Source: Pteria penguin
Lineage: Eukaryota; Mollusca; Bivalvia; Pterioida; Pteriidae
Direction of reading: 5' to 3'
NCBI GenBank assembly: GCA_035048485.1
Contig: CM068582.1
Span: 32,553,596-32,617,595, forward strand
DNA: 64,000 nucleotides
Below, in pieces: positions 11,701 to 30,294 of the stretch. The notes beneath the pieces are model-generated. The model had not been told where the DNA came from, did not search any database, and was given only the letters and a program-made list of their open reading frames with translations. Numbering within the stretch: position 1 is the first letter of the stretch; the number at the start of each line of letters is the position of its first letter. Position numbers and translations under genes: made by a program.

Positions 11701-14700
11701 TATGTACCATACATGTATAAGTATTTGGTTTACATTCAAGGGGAGGGGGTTTTTAAAACGTACATATTTTTGAATATCAAGAAAAAGAAGCAGTGTTAGA
11801 AGCTGTCATAAATTTTAATAAAAACTTACTAGATGCACTATGGCTTTTTGTAGGAACCATTTTTATGCCTCCGGATCAATAGATCGGGGGCATATTGTTT
11901 TTGTCCTATCTGCTCGTCTGTCTGTTGTCAACTTTAACCTTGACTATAACTTTTAAATCATAAAAGATAGGGCCTTTGTATTTTAAATGTGTACACAGCT
12001 AATGAAGCCCTTTTAAGTGACACCAAGGTTGATGACCTTTTGACCTTGACAATGACCTTCACGCTAAAAATAACTTTTTGGACTTTGGAGTCGTGGGGGG
12101 CATTAGTGTTACACAAACACAGCTTGTTCTTAAATTTGAAGCATGCACATGATGAATTTATAGTTTATCCGAGTAAAATTAATCAGACTTTGTACAGAAT
12201 TACAATCTTTAGTTTGTATTTACCATCAAAGTTTGTGTTTGTAAAATTCACAATTTTTCTTTTAAGGTGGACATACATCAATTATTGTCATTTATGTTAC
12301 AACTAAATCACAGTATTACATGTATTGTTACAATGATTTTCATAAATTAAGGTGAACTGATGGGGTTAACAAGTAGAATTACATTGTATTATAAAGACAA
12401 CTGGAATAAATTCCTTATACACTGTATAAACTAGAGTTATCCTGCTTATGAGATTTATCTTGAATACATTGTTTCAGTTATTCCCCAGCTTATCATAGTT
12501 TATGGAGAAGTATTTGCATTTTAATGATGCATTGTATATTGGAAACTAATCATAATCAAATGTTAAAAATTGAGTTTTCTGAGCGCTTTTGAGTAAGAAA
12601 AAATATTTAGGGCAAAATGTTTGGTATTTTGAAATTTAGTTGAATGTGCTAATGTGCATCTTTGCTTGCCAATTGCAAAGGTATCTGATCCGCTACTCTA
12701 CTTGTAAATTCGGGTAGCAGATCTGAAACCCTTGGCAAGCAAAGATAGTAATTTAAGGGGCCCTAACAAACTACTCTAGCTTGGAATATATTTTTTGGGG
12801 CATAATTTTTGGAATGTTGTGTCACAGTAGTGATTCAGGTGGCAAAACATTACATATATATGTAACATGTAATGAGAGACAGAATTAATGTTAAGAAATT
12901 TTTGTCAATGTACTTTGATGAATTTTTATTTTTAAATGTATATTTATCACAGGCTAGTCTGTATATCCCAGTCTTGGTATTGAAGGCCAAAAAGTTTGCT
13001 GTACTATACACGTTAGGTAGCCTCTTTGTAATATCAAGGTACGTGTACTCAGATTTTTTTTGAAATATATGTGCAAAAAGTGTTAATAAATTTCAATGTA
13101 GTAGGCATAAATAAGCTTTTCATTTTTTATTCTAGATATGTAAGGATTTTTCAGGGTAGTTTTCTTAGGTCCAAGGTCTGGTGAAATTGAGAAAATTCAC
13201 GGAATTTTGATGAAATTTTGAATTTTCCTCTTTGTTTCCTGTAAACAATGTTATTTAGGCAGTTTGAAACTGCTACAAATGACCTCAATACAGGAAAAAT
13301 AAAATAACAGATAGTTCTGGTATAACTTTAATTATTTAAGCAGGGAGTTCACATGTAAAGTTGCCTTTTACTTCAAACAGGTCTTCAAGTATCTGATTCT
13401 CTTGTGTAACTTATATCCAAGGGAGGGGATTCACAAGGCAAGTTTTTCGTCATTTTTAAAGAGGTCCACAAGTTTCTCCAATATTTCCTCCATAAGGTCA
13501 CATCCCTCCTTGGATTTGCATATCAGACTGTCCAGGAGATCTGGTTTGAGTCTGGATCACGGTGGAGTGCAAATATCATTTGTCAGACTGAATTCTTCCT
13601 CCACTGCTACTGTTGAAGGTGTACTTTCTTTTGTTAGTTTTTTTTTCACATAATATTTGCTATTGTGAAAAGTCGCATGCTGGAAATGTAAATTTAAGAA
13701 GTAAAATATCAACTGATGGTAGATATTTAAATTTTGACTTTGGTTTAGGTTTCAACTTTCTGATATATTGTATTTCCTGTGTCAGCATTAACGACCGTAA
13801 CTATTCATGAATGCGGGATATCAGCGCACAGGCAATCATATAATAATGAAGTGGGGAGGGATGGTACTCACATAAAATCATCCCTTTCCACCTACTTACT
13901 ATACGATTGCCAGTGTATCAGTGCTATAAATCAGTTAGAGTCCTCGTATAATATACTGACATACATATGTATTCGCTCTTTGAGATGAACTAGGAAATAA
14001 TTTTTCCCAAAACAATACAAACTCAAGCTTATCACTCTTGATTTCACATTTTTTATTTTATGTATGTTTGTACAATGCTACATTAACATTTTAATATTTT
14101 GTGTTTTTTTTGTAGTTTCTCTCTTCTGTGGGGTCCATTGAATCATGTCAAACATCTGTTTTCTTCATCTAGATTGCCATTCACTACAGTTTATTTTGGA
14201 ACAATATTTGCTACATTATATTTTTCATTATGGGTAAGCTTGAAATGAAACATTAAAAATTACAGTCTTGGATATTAATCACTTAAAATGTTTATATTTT
14301 AAAATAAGGCATACACTAGGCATAGGGTTGCGTAATTGTGTGACCATGGAAATATTTGATACATAGATTTTGTTGATAAATAATCAAGGCAATACGTCAG
14401 GTAGATCCTGTTACCAAATAAGGAAAATTGTAACCTAAAACAACAAGCAAACAATTTAAACCTGTGTACACAGTGTCTAAATTATCAGTTATAGTCAGGT
14501 TCTCTGTTTTTTAAATATATTGTCGTTTAAAACATATATATGTACCCAATATTTTCATTATCCCTTGGTCAGTATGCATTTAAAATGGAAATCATTTGAC
14601 TCATATATGCTGACAGTATCAAATGTATGCAAATAAGTTATTATACCCTCTGCAAACGAAGTTTGGTGGGTATATAGGAATCACCTTGTCTGTCTGTCTG

Positions 14701-16437
14701 TCTGTCCGTCTGTCCCGATTCGTGTCCGGGCCATATCTTTCTATTGGGTGGATGGATTTATATAATATTTCACAATATTGTTGCCCATGACCCAAGGGTG
14801 TGTCATGACCTTGATCCAAGGTCATAAGTAAAAGGTCAAGGTCACTGTGGACTTGGTTGTTAAAATTGTGTCCTGGCCATATCTTTTTATTGGATTGATG
14901 GATTTAGATAATATTTAACAATATTGTTGCCCACCCAAAGGTGTGTCATGACCTTGAACCAAGGTCATAGGTCAAGGTGATAATAGACACAATAAGACAC
15001 CCTGTGCACAGATTTCAATAATATGTCACAGAATTGTTGCTTAGGATCCAAGAGTGTGTTGTGACCTTGAACAGCAGTCATAGGTCAAAGGTCAAGGTCA
15101 TAATAGACACAATAAGGAAAACTTTTTCCAGGCCATAACTTCTCACCCTGTGCACAGATTTCATAAATATTTCACTGAATTGTTGCTTTGGATCCAGGGG
15201 TGTGTCATGACCTTGAACCGCAGTCAAAGGTCAAGGTCACAATAGACACAATTGGTATACCCTTGTCCGGGCCATAACTTCTTCCCCTGTGCACAGATTT
15301 CAATAATATTTCAGAGAATTGTTGCTTAGGATCTAAGGATGTGTCATGACCTTGAACCAAGATCATAGGTCAAGGTCACAATAGACAGAATGGGTAAAAC
15401 CATGTTTTCATTGATTATACCTCAAAATGTGCTTGTAAGTGGGACATCCATTACACTTATACCAGTGATGTATATTGGGATGAATTATTGCATGTTTCTA
15501 CTTTGTTGCCGCAGGGGGTATTTGTCCCTTTAGGACTGCTCTAGTTTTAACATGTATTTATGAAATGTATTACCTGTGTAGTGTATAACATAGTGTTGAT
15601 TACAATTTCAGGCCAGGAGTACAATATTTACTGTCTTTTGTGCCGTTATACAGGTTTTAGCTTTAGTATGGTAAGTTTCATGTATAGAGGAATTTTTATT
15701 TTTCTCATCGTTTATTGTAAAACAGAAGAAGAAATTTACAATTTCCCCTGCCAAGATACCATAATCATAAAAAGTATCGGGTATATTTGTGTAAATTTCA
15801 TACATTGCACTTTTTATGTCTCTGGAATCAAATATTTGGGGGCATCTAGTTTTTTGGTTCGTCTGTCAGTCTGTCTGTTTGTTTAATTGTCTGTGGCAGA
15901 AAACTTTAATATTAGTTATAATTTTGAATCGTAAGAGGTATGGCTTTCATATCCCTTGTGACAAGACCTTCCCATTGATACAACAATTTTTGACCTTATG
16001 ACCTTTGAGCTACATTTAGGAAACTTTGATATTGGGTATACCTTTTGAATGGGAAGTGATAGGACTTTTCATATTTCACATGTATTCCTTGTGACAAGAC
16101 CTTTCTAGGGTATCAAAATTTTGACCTTCTGACTTTGGAATTTGACTTAATTTAGAATAACAGCTAATGCTGACAAAGTTGCCACTAGGGGCATTCATAT
16201 TTCATTGTAAGTTCTATTTAAGAAATATGTCAAATTGTAAAAAGTGCTTTATGTACTGATTAAGTTGTAATTTGAATACTATACATGTACACCTCTATAT
16301 TTGCTTTAAATGACACTCATTTTTGATACAGGTATATTGTCAGTTATATCCCAGGTGGACAAACAGGTCTTCGATTCTTTTCAAAAGTGTTCTATGCTGC
16401 TGCTTCAAAAACTGTTCAGAAGACATTGCCAGTATGA
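7952..16437 (+). CDS. SFT2D3: Vesicle transport protein SFT2 family (SFT2D3 orthologue)
   Basis: Six coding exons: 7952-8164, 11219-11284, 12953-13038, 14116-14233, 15612-15670 and 16332-16437. All introns are GT-AG and the phases join cleanly into 215 aa, which I recall as the length of human SFT2D3. Residues 1-70 are a soluble, Ser-rich cytosolic part ending WFSQAQKDPLLPSL. Four hydrophobic segments follow: RILGFVICLLMGTFCFSL (about 75-93), a segment after the PVLVLKAKKFAVLYTLGS motif, one around TTVYFGTIFATLYFSLW, and the last around IFTVFCAVIQVLALVW. The protein ends KTLPV, close to the human end. SFT2 proteins are tetraspanning Golgi/endosome membrane proteins linked to fusion of retrograde vesicles with the Golgi. 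The motif around LYIPVLVLKAKKF points to the SFT2D3 branch rather than SFT2D1/2. Introns are filled with repeats; the 5' UTR may be spliced (CAG near 7865). Confidence 0.93.
8757..8793. repeat. (TA)n microsatellite in SFT2D3 intron 1
   Basis: About 18 uninterrupted AT dinucleotides. Confidence 0.9.
10700..11060 (+). repeat. Interspersed bivalve-type repeat in SFT2D3 intron 1
   Basis: It begins CTCACCTGAGCTAAAGACTC and matches 4080-4440 in order: a GTCATCTGGCATCCATCC block, CTTCAGAACCA, GTCCCCTACA, GGGTACCTTCCTTTGAC and AAAGACAAACTGAATG. It sits just upstream of exon 2 and carries no splice sites that enter the reconstructed mRNA. Confidence 0.6.
11868..12110 (+). repeat. GACCTTGAC-type repeat in SFT2D3 intron 2
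   Basis: It starts near ATGCCTCCGGATCAATAGAT with GGGGGCATATTG, then CTCGTCTGTCTG, ATAACTTTTAAATCATAAAA and TGACCTTTTGACCTTGAC. It is shared with 6720-7190 and 15815-16200. Confidence 0.6.
12656..12749. repeat. Imperfect hairpin in SFT2D3 intron 2
   Basis: The outer arms ATCTTTGCTTGCCAA and TTGGCAAGCAAAGAT are exact complements. An inner pair GATCCGCTAC / GTAGCAGATC is nearly exact. The terminal loop is about 15 bases around CTTGTAAATTC. The fold is of pre-miRNA size, but no known miRNA is recognised. Confidence 0.55.
13812..13930. repeat. Imperfect hairpin in SFT2D3 intron 3
   Basis: Two arms of about 46 bases pair with scattered mismatches, for example AGGCAATCATATAATAATGA with the complement of the ACTATACGATTGCC region, and GGGATG with CATCCC around a loop of about 15 bases (13859-13877). 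It is likely a small MITE or hairpin. It is non-coding. Confidence 0.5.
14640..15545 (+). repeat. Tandem AAGGTCA array in SFT2D3 intron 4
   Basis: About five diverged units of roughly 110-130 bases follow a GTCTGTCTGTCTGTC start. Each has GTTGC(T/C)..., GTGTGTCATGACCTTGA, a GGTCA(T/A)AGGTCAAGGTCA core and AATAGACACAAT. The element ends near GCTCTAGTTT, like the related stretch at 16890-18155. Confidence 0.75.
15815..16200 (+). repeat. GACCTTGAC-type repeat in SFT2D3 intron 5
   Basis: GTCTCTGGAATCAAATATTT leads into GGGGGCATCTAG, then GTCTGTCAGTCTG, TGTGACAAGACCTT twice and TTTTGACCTTATGACC. It is of the same family as 11868-12110. Confidence 0.6.
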
Positions 16438-16566
16438 GTCAGTTTTTATTGTGATCAACAACATTGCTTAATATAATGTTGCATTTACATTTTATCATGT
16501 GTATATAGATATGTATATTTATTCATTTCTGAAATTGTTGTCATTCTATGAGATACTGAGATATAA

Positions 16567-16572
16567 AATAAA
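16567..16572 (+). terminator. Polyadenylation signal of SFT2D3
   Basis: AATAAA 130 bases after the SFT2D3 stop codon, the first such hexamer downstream. Confidence 0.6.
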
Positions 16573-16889
16573 TGTTTAAAGTATTCTTTCTTATACTGTG
16601 TATTCGTGATTACTCATCCTTTGCTCTTCATACTCGATAGAAATGTTTTAATAAGATAATATATCCTGTTCAAGATCTTACTTTCAAGGTCAAGGTACTT
16701 GGGTGAAAGCATTCTTGTACCGCATCTCACAATACTTTGCACATTGTATCCCTTTTGTTTTAGAGTTAAAGGTCAAGATCATGACAATTATCCTTCTATG
16801 TGTTTCTGAATGTAACTTGGTGCTTTTTCAATCAAATGTCATGATTCTTCACAAACAGGATGTCCACCCTAACCCTATTGTTTAGGGGT

Positions 16890-18155
16890 CAAAAGTCTTC
16901 GTCTATCCATTGGTTCACATTTGTCCAGGCTGTAACTTCTCACCCTCTTGTAAGACCTGGATAACTAACATTTCACGCAATTGTTGCTCATGACTCAAGG
17001 GTGTGTCATGACCTTGACCCATGGTCAAATCTTCAAGGTCAGATCACAGTGCATATGTTGCAAAAATTCTAGTCCCAACCATAACGTCTTACCCTCTTGC
17101 CAGATCTGAATAACATTTCATACAATTGTTGTCCATGATCCAAGAGTGTGTCATGACCTTCAGCCAATGTCATATATTCAAGGTCTAGGTCACAGTGCGT
17201 ATATAGCTAAAACCCTTGTCTCGGCCAGAACTCCTTACTGCCAAGTTGGATTATTTTCCAAGATAATTTTTCACGCAATTGTTGTACATGTCCCAAGGGT
17301 GTGACATGACCTTGAAACAAGGTCATATCTCCAAGGTCAAGGTCACAGTGCACCCATGGCCGAAATCCTTGTCCAGGTCACAACTCCTTACTGCTGTGTT
17401 GAATATGGGTAACATTTCATGCAATTGTTGTACATGATCCAAGTGTGTGTCATGACCTCTACCCAAGGTCATATCTCCAAGGTCAAGGTCACAGTACACA
17501 CATAGCCAAAATCCTTGTCCAGGCCATATCATCTTACTGCCATGATGAATTTGGATTGTATATCACACAATTAATGTCAATGACCCAAGAGTGTGTCTTG
17601 ACCTTGACTCTAGATCATATTGCCAAGGTCAGGGTCACAGTGCACATGTTGTCAAAATCCTTGTACAGGTCATAGCTCCTTACTGCTATGAGGATCTGGA
17701 TAATATTTCACACAATTGTTTTCCATGATCCAAAGGTGTGTATCACACTGTAAAGAACGTGTTGCCAGTCTATGTGTCTGTCCGTCCATGAAACTTGTCC
17801 CGGCCATAACTTCTTCCTTTTACTTTGGAGGGAGATAATATTTTACACAATCGTTGTTCATGACACATGGGTGTGTCATGACCTTGAACCAAGGTCCTAT
17901 CTACAGGGTCAAGGTTCCAGTGCAAACATAGCCAGAATTCTTGTCCGAGTTGAAACTTCTTACTTTTAATTTGGAGGGAGATAATATTTTACACAAATGT
18001 TGTCCATGACCTTAGGGTGTGTAATTACCTTGAACCAAGGTGATATCTACAAGGACAAGGTTACATTGCACACATAGCCAGAATTCTTGTCAGGGCCATA
18101 ATTTTTTCCTGTTATGTTGCTGGTAGATTATTATTTGTTCTGTTAGACCAGCTCT
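16890..18155 (+). repeat. Tandem AAGGTCA array, intergenic
   Basis: About eight or nine units of roughly 140 bases, each with a CAATTGTTG(T/C)(A/C)CATGA block, GTGTGTCATGACCTTGA, a CCAAGGTCAAGGTCACAGTGCA core and CTTGTCC(A/G)GGCCATAAC. The last units near 17770-18060 are more diverged. It lies between the convergent genes SFT2D3 and AP2M1. Confidence 0.75.
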
Positions 18156-19328
18156 AGTTGTCATTGCCAAAAGAAGTGCCATGATTCTGATATTCATTTA
18201 ATTCTTCAAGGTCATGGTAACCTGTGACAATTTCCTTTTTTTAATGTTTTTAAGAAAGATTATTCTTTGTGTATAAAGAAATAACAGCAGTAATTAAAAT
18301 GAAGACATGTTTTATATGCTGTGATTTATTCTACTTACTGTACACTTTCACAAAATCCCAAAAATGACAACCTACAACTCATTACATCTTCATAAAATGA
18401 CACAGGATGATAGACATGACACAGAAATTGACTACACAAAATCATAATCTCCGTACTACATTTATCCAAATTTAAAAAAAAAAAACAAAAAAACAAAACA
18501 TGATTTTTCTTTAAAAAATATGGAATATCACAACTGCATTAACGTCAATTTTCACATGCACACTGTGATTGTTATGACATCATATATGTGCCCATATCGA
18601 GAACAATTGATTTGTCAGAATACTACATCCTTAGCATAATATATTTCCATGGTTGCAAAATTGAATATTCAATTAGTATAGTTTCTTACATGGTATGAGT
18701 ATCAAAATTTCTACACTGGACTCTTCTAGTTAATTTGGAGTCTATGGTACTTCCCTTGTTGGAAATTCTCATTTAGGTTTTATCTCTCCTTTATCCATCA
18801 AAAATTCAAATATAAACTGGTAAATACATCTATCAAAATCTCTGATCATAATGTTTAATAATGATAATGGAGAAAGAAGTTTGTTCTGGTCTCTGAATAA
18901 ATATGACTTATAAATAAGTGTTTTTACAGGATCTTAAAATCATTTCTCCTACAAGACAATCTATGCAAGTTTTATTTTCATCTGCATCAGGAAATAAATG
19001 CCCGAAAATCTTCCCTAATATTAGTATTGCTTCATAGTACTTGTACTTTGCCATGAAATCTAGCAGAACAGTCATAAACAAAATATATACTAGGTAGCTA
19101 TACACCATACATAAATATACTGGATCTATACCACATATACAAGCAACTTTCTATCAATTTTACATTTCATTATTTGGTATTGAGAGTATAAGATGGGTAA
19201 ATCTTGGGAATGAATATTGCCAATAAATCATTCTTATTGTATACAGGGTAAAAGTAAAATGCTATATAGACAGCTTGCTGTTTTATTTATTGTCAACAGA
19301 TTGTTTCATGAAGTCTCTTCCATGTTCC
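18156..19328. other. Intergenic or AP2M1 3' UTR stretch
   Basis: AT-rich. On the minus strand an AATAAA at 18325-18330 could end a long AP2M1 3' UTR; other T-rich stretches make the true site unclear. No gene is seen. Confidence 0.4.
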
Positions 19329-25937
<6,609 letters not shown>

Positions 25938-25957
25938 TTACCATACTTTCCTGTAGA

Positions 25958-26119
25958 TTTGAAGTAAACATATCAAATCACTATTCAATAAAAATATCTC
26001 AATTCATTATTATTATTATTGTTTTTCTAAGTTCATGATGGTCCAATAATACAAAATTTAACATTATATTTGAAGTAAACATATCAAATCACTATTCAAT
26101 AAAAATATCTCAATTCATT
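25958..26119. repeat. Local tandem duplication of 50- and 60-base blocks
   Basis: A block starting TTTGAAGTAAACATATCAAA (25958-26009) recurs at 26069-26119. Between them lies a block starting ATTATTGTTTTTCTAAGTTC (26010-26068) that recurs at 28224-28287. The order is A-B-A-[element]-B, so a duplicated A+B unit was split by the element at 26120-28222. Confidence 0.75.
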
Positions 26120-26175
26120 TGGGTCTTCCGATTCCATCGGAAGACCCATTTGTTATTGTGAGGTTTTTTCTTTAC

Positions 26176-26206
<31 letters not shown>

Positions 26207-28222
26207 CTTATTCTAAATAGGATTTTTGACTGCAATTTTCTCAGCAACGGCTTCACGGGCAACATTTTCTCTCTATGCTACTTACTTTTAAAGGTAAACT
26301 TAGTAGATTTATAAGAAAAATTTTGAAAAAATCATGTTTTAAATAAAATGACGTAACCAACTTCAATTTTTAAAGTTCCTCAAATATAACGTTCATTATT
26401 CAAGTCAAACTCCTCAATTCTTCTTAGCAATCATGCACAGGTGTAAATCTTGACAATAGAATTAAATCTGATTAAATACCTATAATGGCAATGACGCTAT
26501 TTGAGTTTAAATATTTAAGGCTATTACATAATTTTTAAACTTTCTTTATTTTAAGACTTAGAAATGCAAAAACAGTATCAAACGATTCAAAGTATCGATC
26601 TAAGTGTATAAAATGAGTTTTAAAATTTTAAATTCATTTTTAAGTAGGTTTTAAATTTTCTCAAATAAAATGTTTATTACTTAAGCTAGATTCCTCAAAT
26701 GTTCTATTTAATATTGTACAGGTGTAGATCTTGACAACCAGCTTAACTCCGATTATGTAACTATTACGGTACAGACGCTATTTGTGTTTAAAGTTTTTAA
26801 ACTCATTATGTAACTTTCAAACTTTTTTATTTTAGGTCTTAGCGTTAAAATAATATTACAAAACGATTTAGAATGTCAATTTCAGCGTGTAAGAGGGTGT
26901 TTTAATATTTTAAATCCATTTTTTACTGAGAAATTTAAGTTTTTCTAAAATTTGGTTAGTTACGTAATTACTTCATAACTTGCTTATTTTTCGTCGTATG
27001 ACCACCAAATTTTGAATCAGCACTGGAGAAAGGCTTGCTCTTTTGAATTATACTTTTAAAAATTTTGAAATATTTGCCTCCTTCCCTGTAGCGTCTGCAA
27101 ACCTTATCGAGAGAGGGTCTTAAATCGCCGAAATTTCATCCCGATATTTCAATTCCATTTCCTGACAAACGGATTTATGTACAAATTTTATACTATAGTT
27201 ATAGACTTTCAGAGACATTGTTACCCGTTTAAGAAAAAAAAATTTCAAAAATAAAAGTTTTCAAAAACATTACATAACAATGAGTTAAATTTTAAATTCT
27301 CCACCATACAGCGTTATTTTAAATGCTAGAGTATTCAAATTTTGTTTGTCATATTCTCTAGGTTCATATCTTTAAAAAATTCATCGGCCGATAATATCTA
27401 TCTTTTTTAGTTTGGCCGCTATTTCAATTTAAATTTTTTAAATAATTACGTAATTTGCAAAAACATTTTATTTTTAGTCTTATCGTTTCCAGAACATCAC
27501 CAAACGATTTTCCGTACCGATTTTAGTATGAAACATGTTTCTCAGTATTTGAAAGTGAGCGATTTAAAGGATTTTTTAAAAAAATACCTTATTTGCGTAA
27601 CTTTCATGTTTTTTCTTATTTGTCGTATTAACAAAGTATAAAAAGGGGAGTTTGAGAATGTATTTTGAATTCGAATTCTTAAACAAAAATCACATTTTTT
27701 GCACTCTACCCGCTACTGAAGAACAAGGCAATAAAAAAAATCTTGTCCGAGCGTCGGGATTACATCTAAGAGAAGCGCGGTGAATTTGCCTTGCTAAATA
27801 CCGACTTCAAACACGTATGATAGTGACGGGGAAAGCGCAGTAACTCGCGATTAATTCAATCGCGATTAATTCAATCGAGAGTTACGGCGCTTTGTCCGTG
27901 GAATGTTTAATCGACTGTTATAATGGAGAGCCGTAATATCAGGGACGTATATAGATATATACGTCCCTGGTAATATGTATGATTTCTTTAACTTGATTTT
28001 CGATTTATTTCCTCTAGATAATACTTTTTTCAATTTTAATTATTAATTAATTTGATTGCTTGAGGGGTTTTTTTTGGGGGGGAGGGGTAATTTTGTGTGT
28101 AAAGTACATTTAAGTCATTCTCCTGATCTTTTTTCTTTCTTTCCTTCTTTCTATCTATTTATTTTTCTCTTTTCTTTCGAGAGAGGAAGACCCGCCCTGT
28201 TGCCTCGGCAACAGGTAAGCTC
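26120..28222. mobile_element. 2.1 kb non-coding element between duplicated blocks
   Basis: It starts with a hairpin (GGGTCTTCCGATTCCATCGG plus AAGACCC) and ends near a second hairpin (CCTGTTGCCTCGGCAACAGG) and GCTCTAGTT. The interior contains three diverged repeats of roughly 300 bases, each with a phrase like TTTATTTTA(A/G)G(A/T)CTTAG followed by AAACGATT and an ATG-poor AT-rich spacer (26500-27540). A palindrome with AGGGACGTATATAG lies at 27936-27972. No open frame with recognisable content is present. Superfamily is unknown. Confidence 0.5.
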
Positions 28223-28800
28223 TAGTTATTATTATTATTGTTTTTCTAAGTTCATGATGGTCCAATAATACAAAATTTAACATTATCTTAAAATTTCCTT
28301 TTTTTTACCCTAAGAAGCAAGAGAGTTTTAGCCTACTCTTAGTCTATGCATATTACCAGTACTGCGTACATTGAAAACAGTGCATAAGTATGGTTATACA
28401 GCTTTGCCTATGAACGATTTTTTCTTTGAATAATTCTTTGACGTTGAAATAAACATCAAAAAAAATTCAGGATCATCCAAGCACTTAAACAATAAACCTA
28501 GTTTTTGGTTGGAAACCAAGGAACAAAACTTATTGATTCACTGTCACATAAAAATGGTTGCTTTCATTTATATAATCTAGAAACACTCCCTTGAATTTTT
28601 ACAACATTGTAGTTGAACATAAGTTGATAAGCATACACAGTAGTTCAATCATTTCTTTTTGTTTCTTTTACCCGTAATTAAATCTTCACATATATTTCGC
28701 AAAATTTTGTAATACTTTCATCTTGCATCAAGCTGTCAAAACCTAAACATTGTTCTGACATTTCTGCACTATTTTGAAATGATTTTGAAACAATTTTATT

Positions 28801-29384
28801 GGGTGGGACTAAAGGCCGAACCTAACGAACATGTCGAACCTAGCAGAACCTTAGCTTTATTTAAGCTATTTTTTAATATATTTAATTGATTTTTAAGTTT
28901 ATTGATGTAATGAGGTCTTAACTAATCATTTCTACACCCAAAAATAAAAAATATTCCATATTAATTGAAATATAACTTTATCACTTGTCAAACCTAACTC
29001 TATGTTCGACAATTGTTAAAGGTATATATCACTTAATATTTTATATATTTTAGTTTTGGGTGTAGAATTGGTTAGATATGCCCTTATTACATAAAGTAAC
29101 ATTAAAATAAATTAAATGTATTCAGAAATAGCTTAAATAAAGCTTAGGATCGACTCGTTACCCAGTTCGACTCGACACTTTCGATCGTTAGGTTTGACAA
29201 GTGATAAAGTTATATTTCAATTAATATGATATATTTTTTATTTTTGGGTGTAGAAATGATTAGATATGACCTCATTACATCAATAAACATGAAAATCAAT
29301 TAAATATATTAAAAAATAGCTTAAATAAAGCTTAGGTTCGGCTAGGTTCGACACGTTCGTTAGGTTCGGCCTTTAGTCCCACCA
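28801..29384. mobile_element. Palindromic MITE with 9-bp target duplication
   Basis: The ends GGTGGGACTAAAGGCCGAAC and its complement GTTCGGCCTTTAGTCCCACC are exact, and pairing continues inward over about 170 bases on each side, including TTTCTACACCCAAAAATAAA and its complement. Immediately outside lie AATTTTATT (28792-28800) and AATTTTATT (29385-29393). The centre (about 28990-29200) contains a partial further copy of the same motifs. There is no transposase. The 8-9 base duplication would fit hAT, Merlin or P-like superfamilies. Confidence 0.75.
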
Positions 29385-29393
29385 AATTTTATT

Positions 29394-30294
29394 CATGCTG
29401 TATATGAATGACCTATTTAGTTGCATCAAATCATCAGTCTACAAGTTCACTGATAATACAAAGTTATTCAGATATCAAAGATATAGAAAAAGATGATGAC
29501 AAAAATTCGGCTCTCTGTCTTGAAAATTAAGATCTGTAGCACATTCTGACTTAAACAATCACAACTGATATAAGAAAGAAAGTTTGTTGCATATATTATG
29601 ACCCTAAACCTGGGCATATTTATATTATATATGTTCACTTCAATGAAAACATCTAAATCTTCATTTAAAGTTGAATAAAGTAAAAATAAAAGATGAACAG
29701 TCCTCCCAACATCACATCTAAATGTAGGTCTACATGTTCTATCTCAAGAAAAGAGCGGAAACCGGTGGTGTCAAATCACGGTCTACGCCCCCTATCTCTC
29801 CTACTAAATAATCTAATATAAAGTCAAAAAAAAGAACGTTTAGATTCATGAAAGTTATTTTTATATAATTTTATACATGCATTTTTCACAAACTACAAAA
29901 TTATCTCCTAGATGCTTGTATTTCTTCAACAACCTACATAAATTTATTCCATCATCGATTGCTAACGAGTAACCATTCACTTCCGCTATGTAGAAGTCAG
30001 AAATATATGCTAAAACCAAGTATAATAACGGACACAACTAGATCCGTATATTGACGATTAAGAAATATATATCTGCACAAATCTTCCCATTCATAACGAG
30101 CATTTAATTATGAGAGGAAATAAATATTCTGACCTTGAATTTTTTTTCAAATGAACAATTTGTCTTCCACCGACCAAAATAAAAAAAAAAGATAAAATAA
30201 ATAAAAAAAAATTAAATAAATAAATAAGCTGACCTTGCCTGTTTCTAAAATTGTGATGGAACGAATAAATGGCGTATGTCAAACCGATTTTGGA
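29394..30294. other. Gene-free stretch
   Basis: AT-rich with A homopolymers near 30180-30215. No supported gene or shared repeat. Confidence 0.5.
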
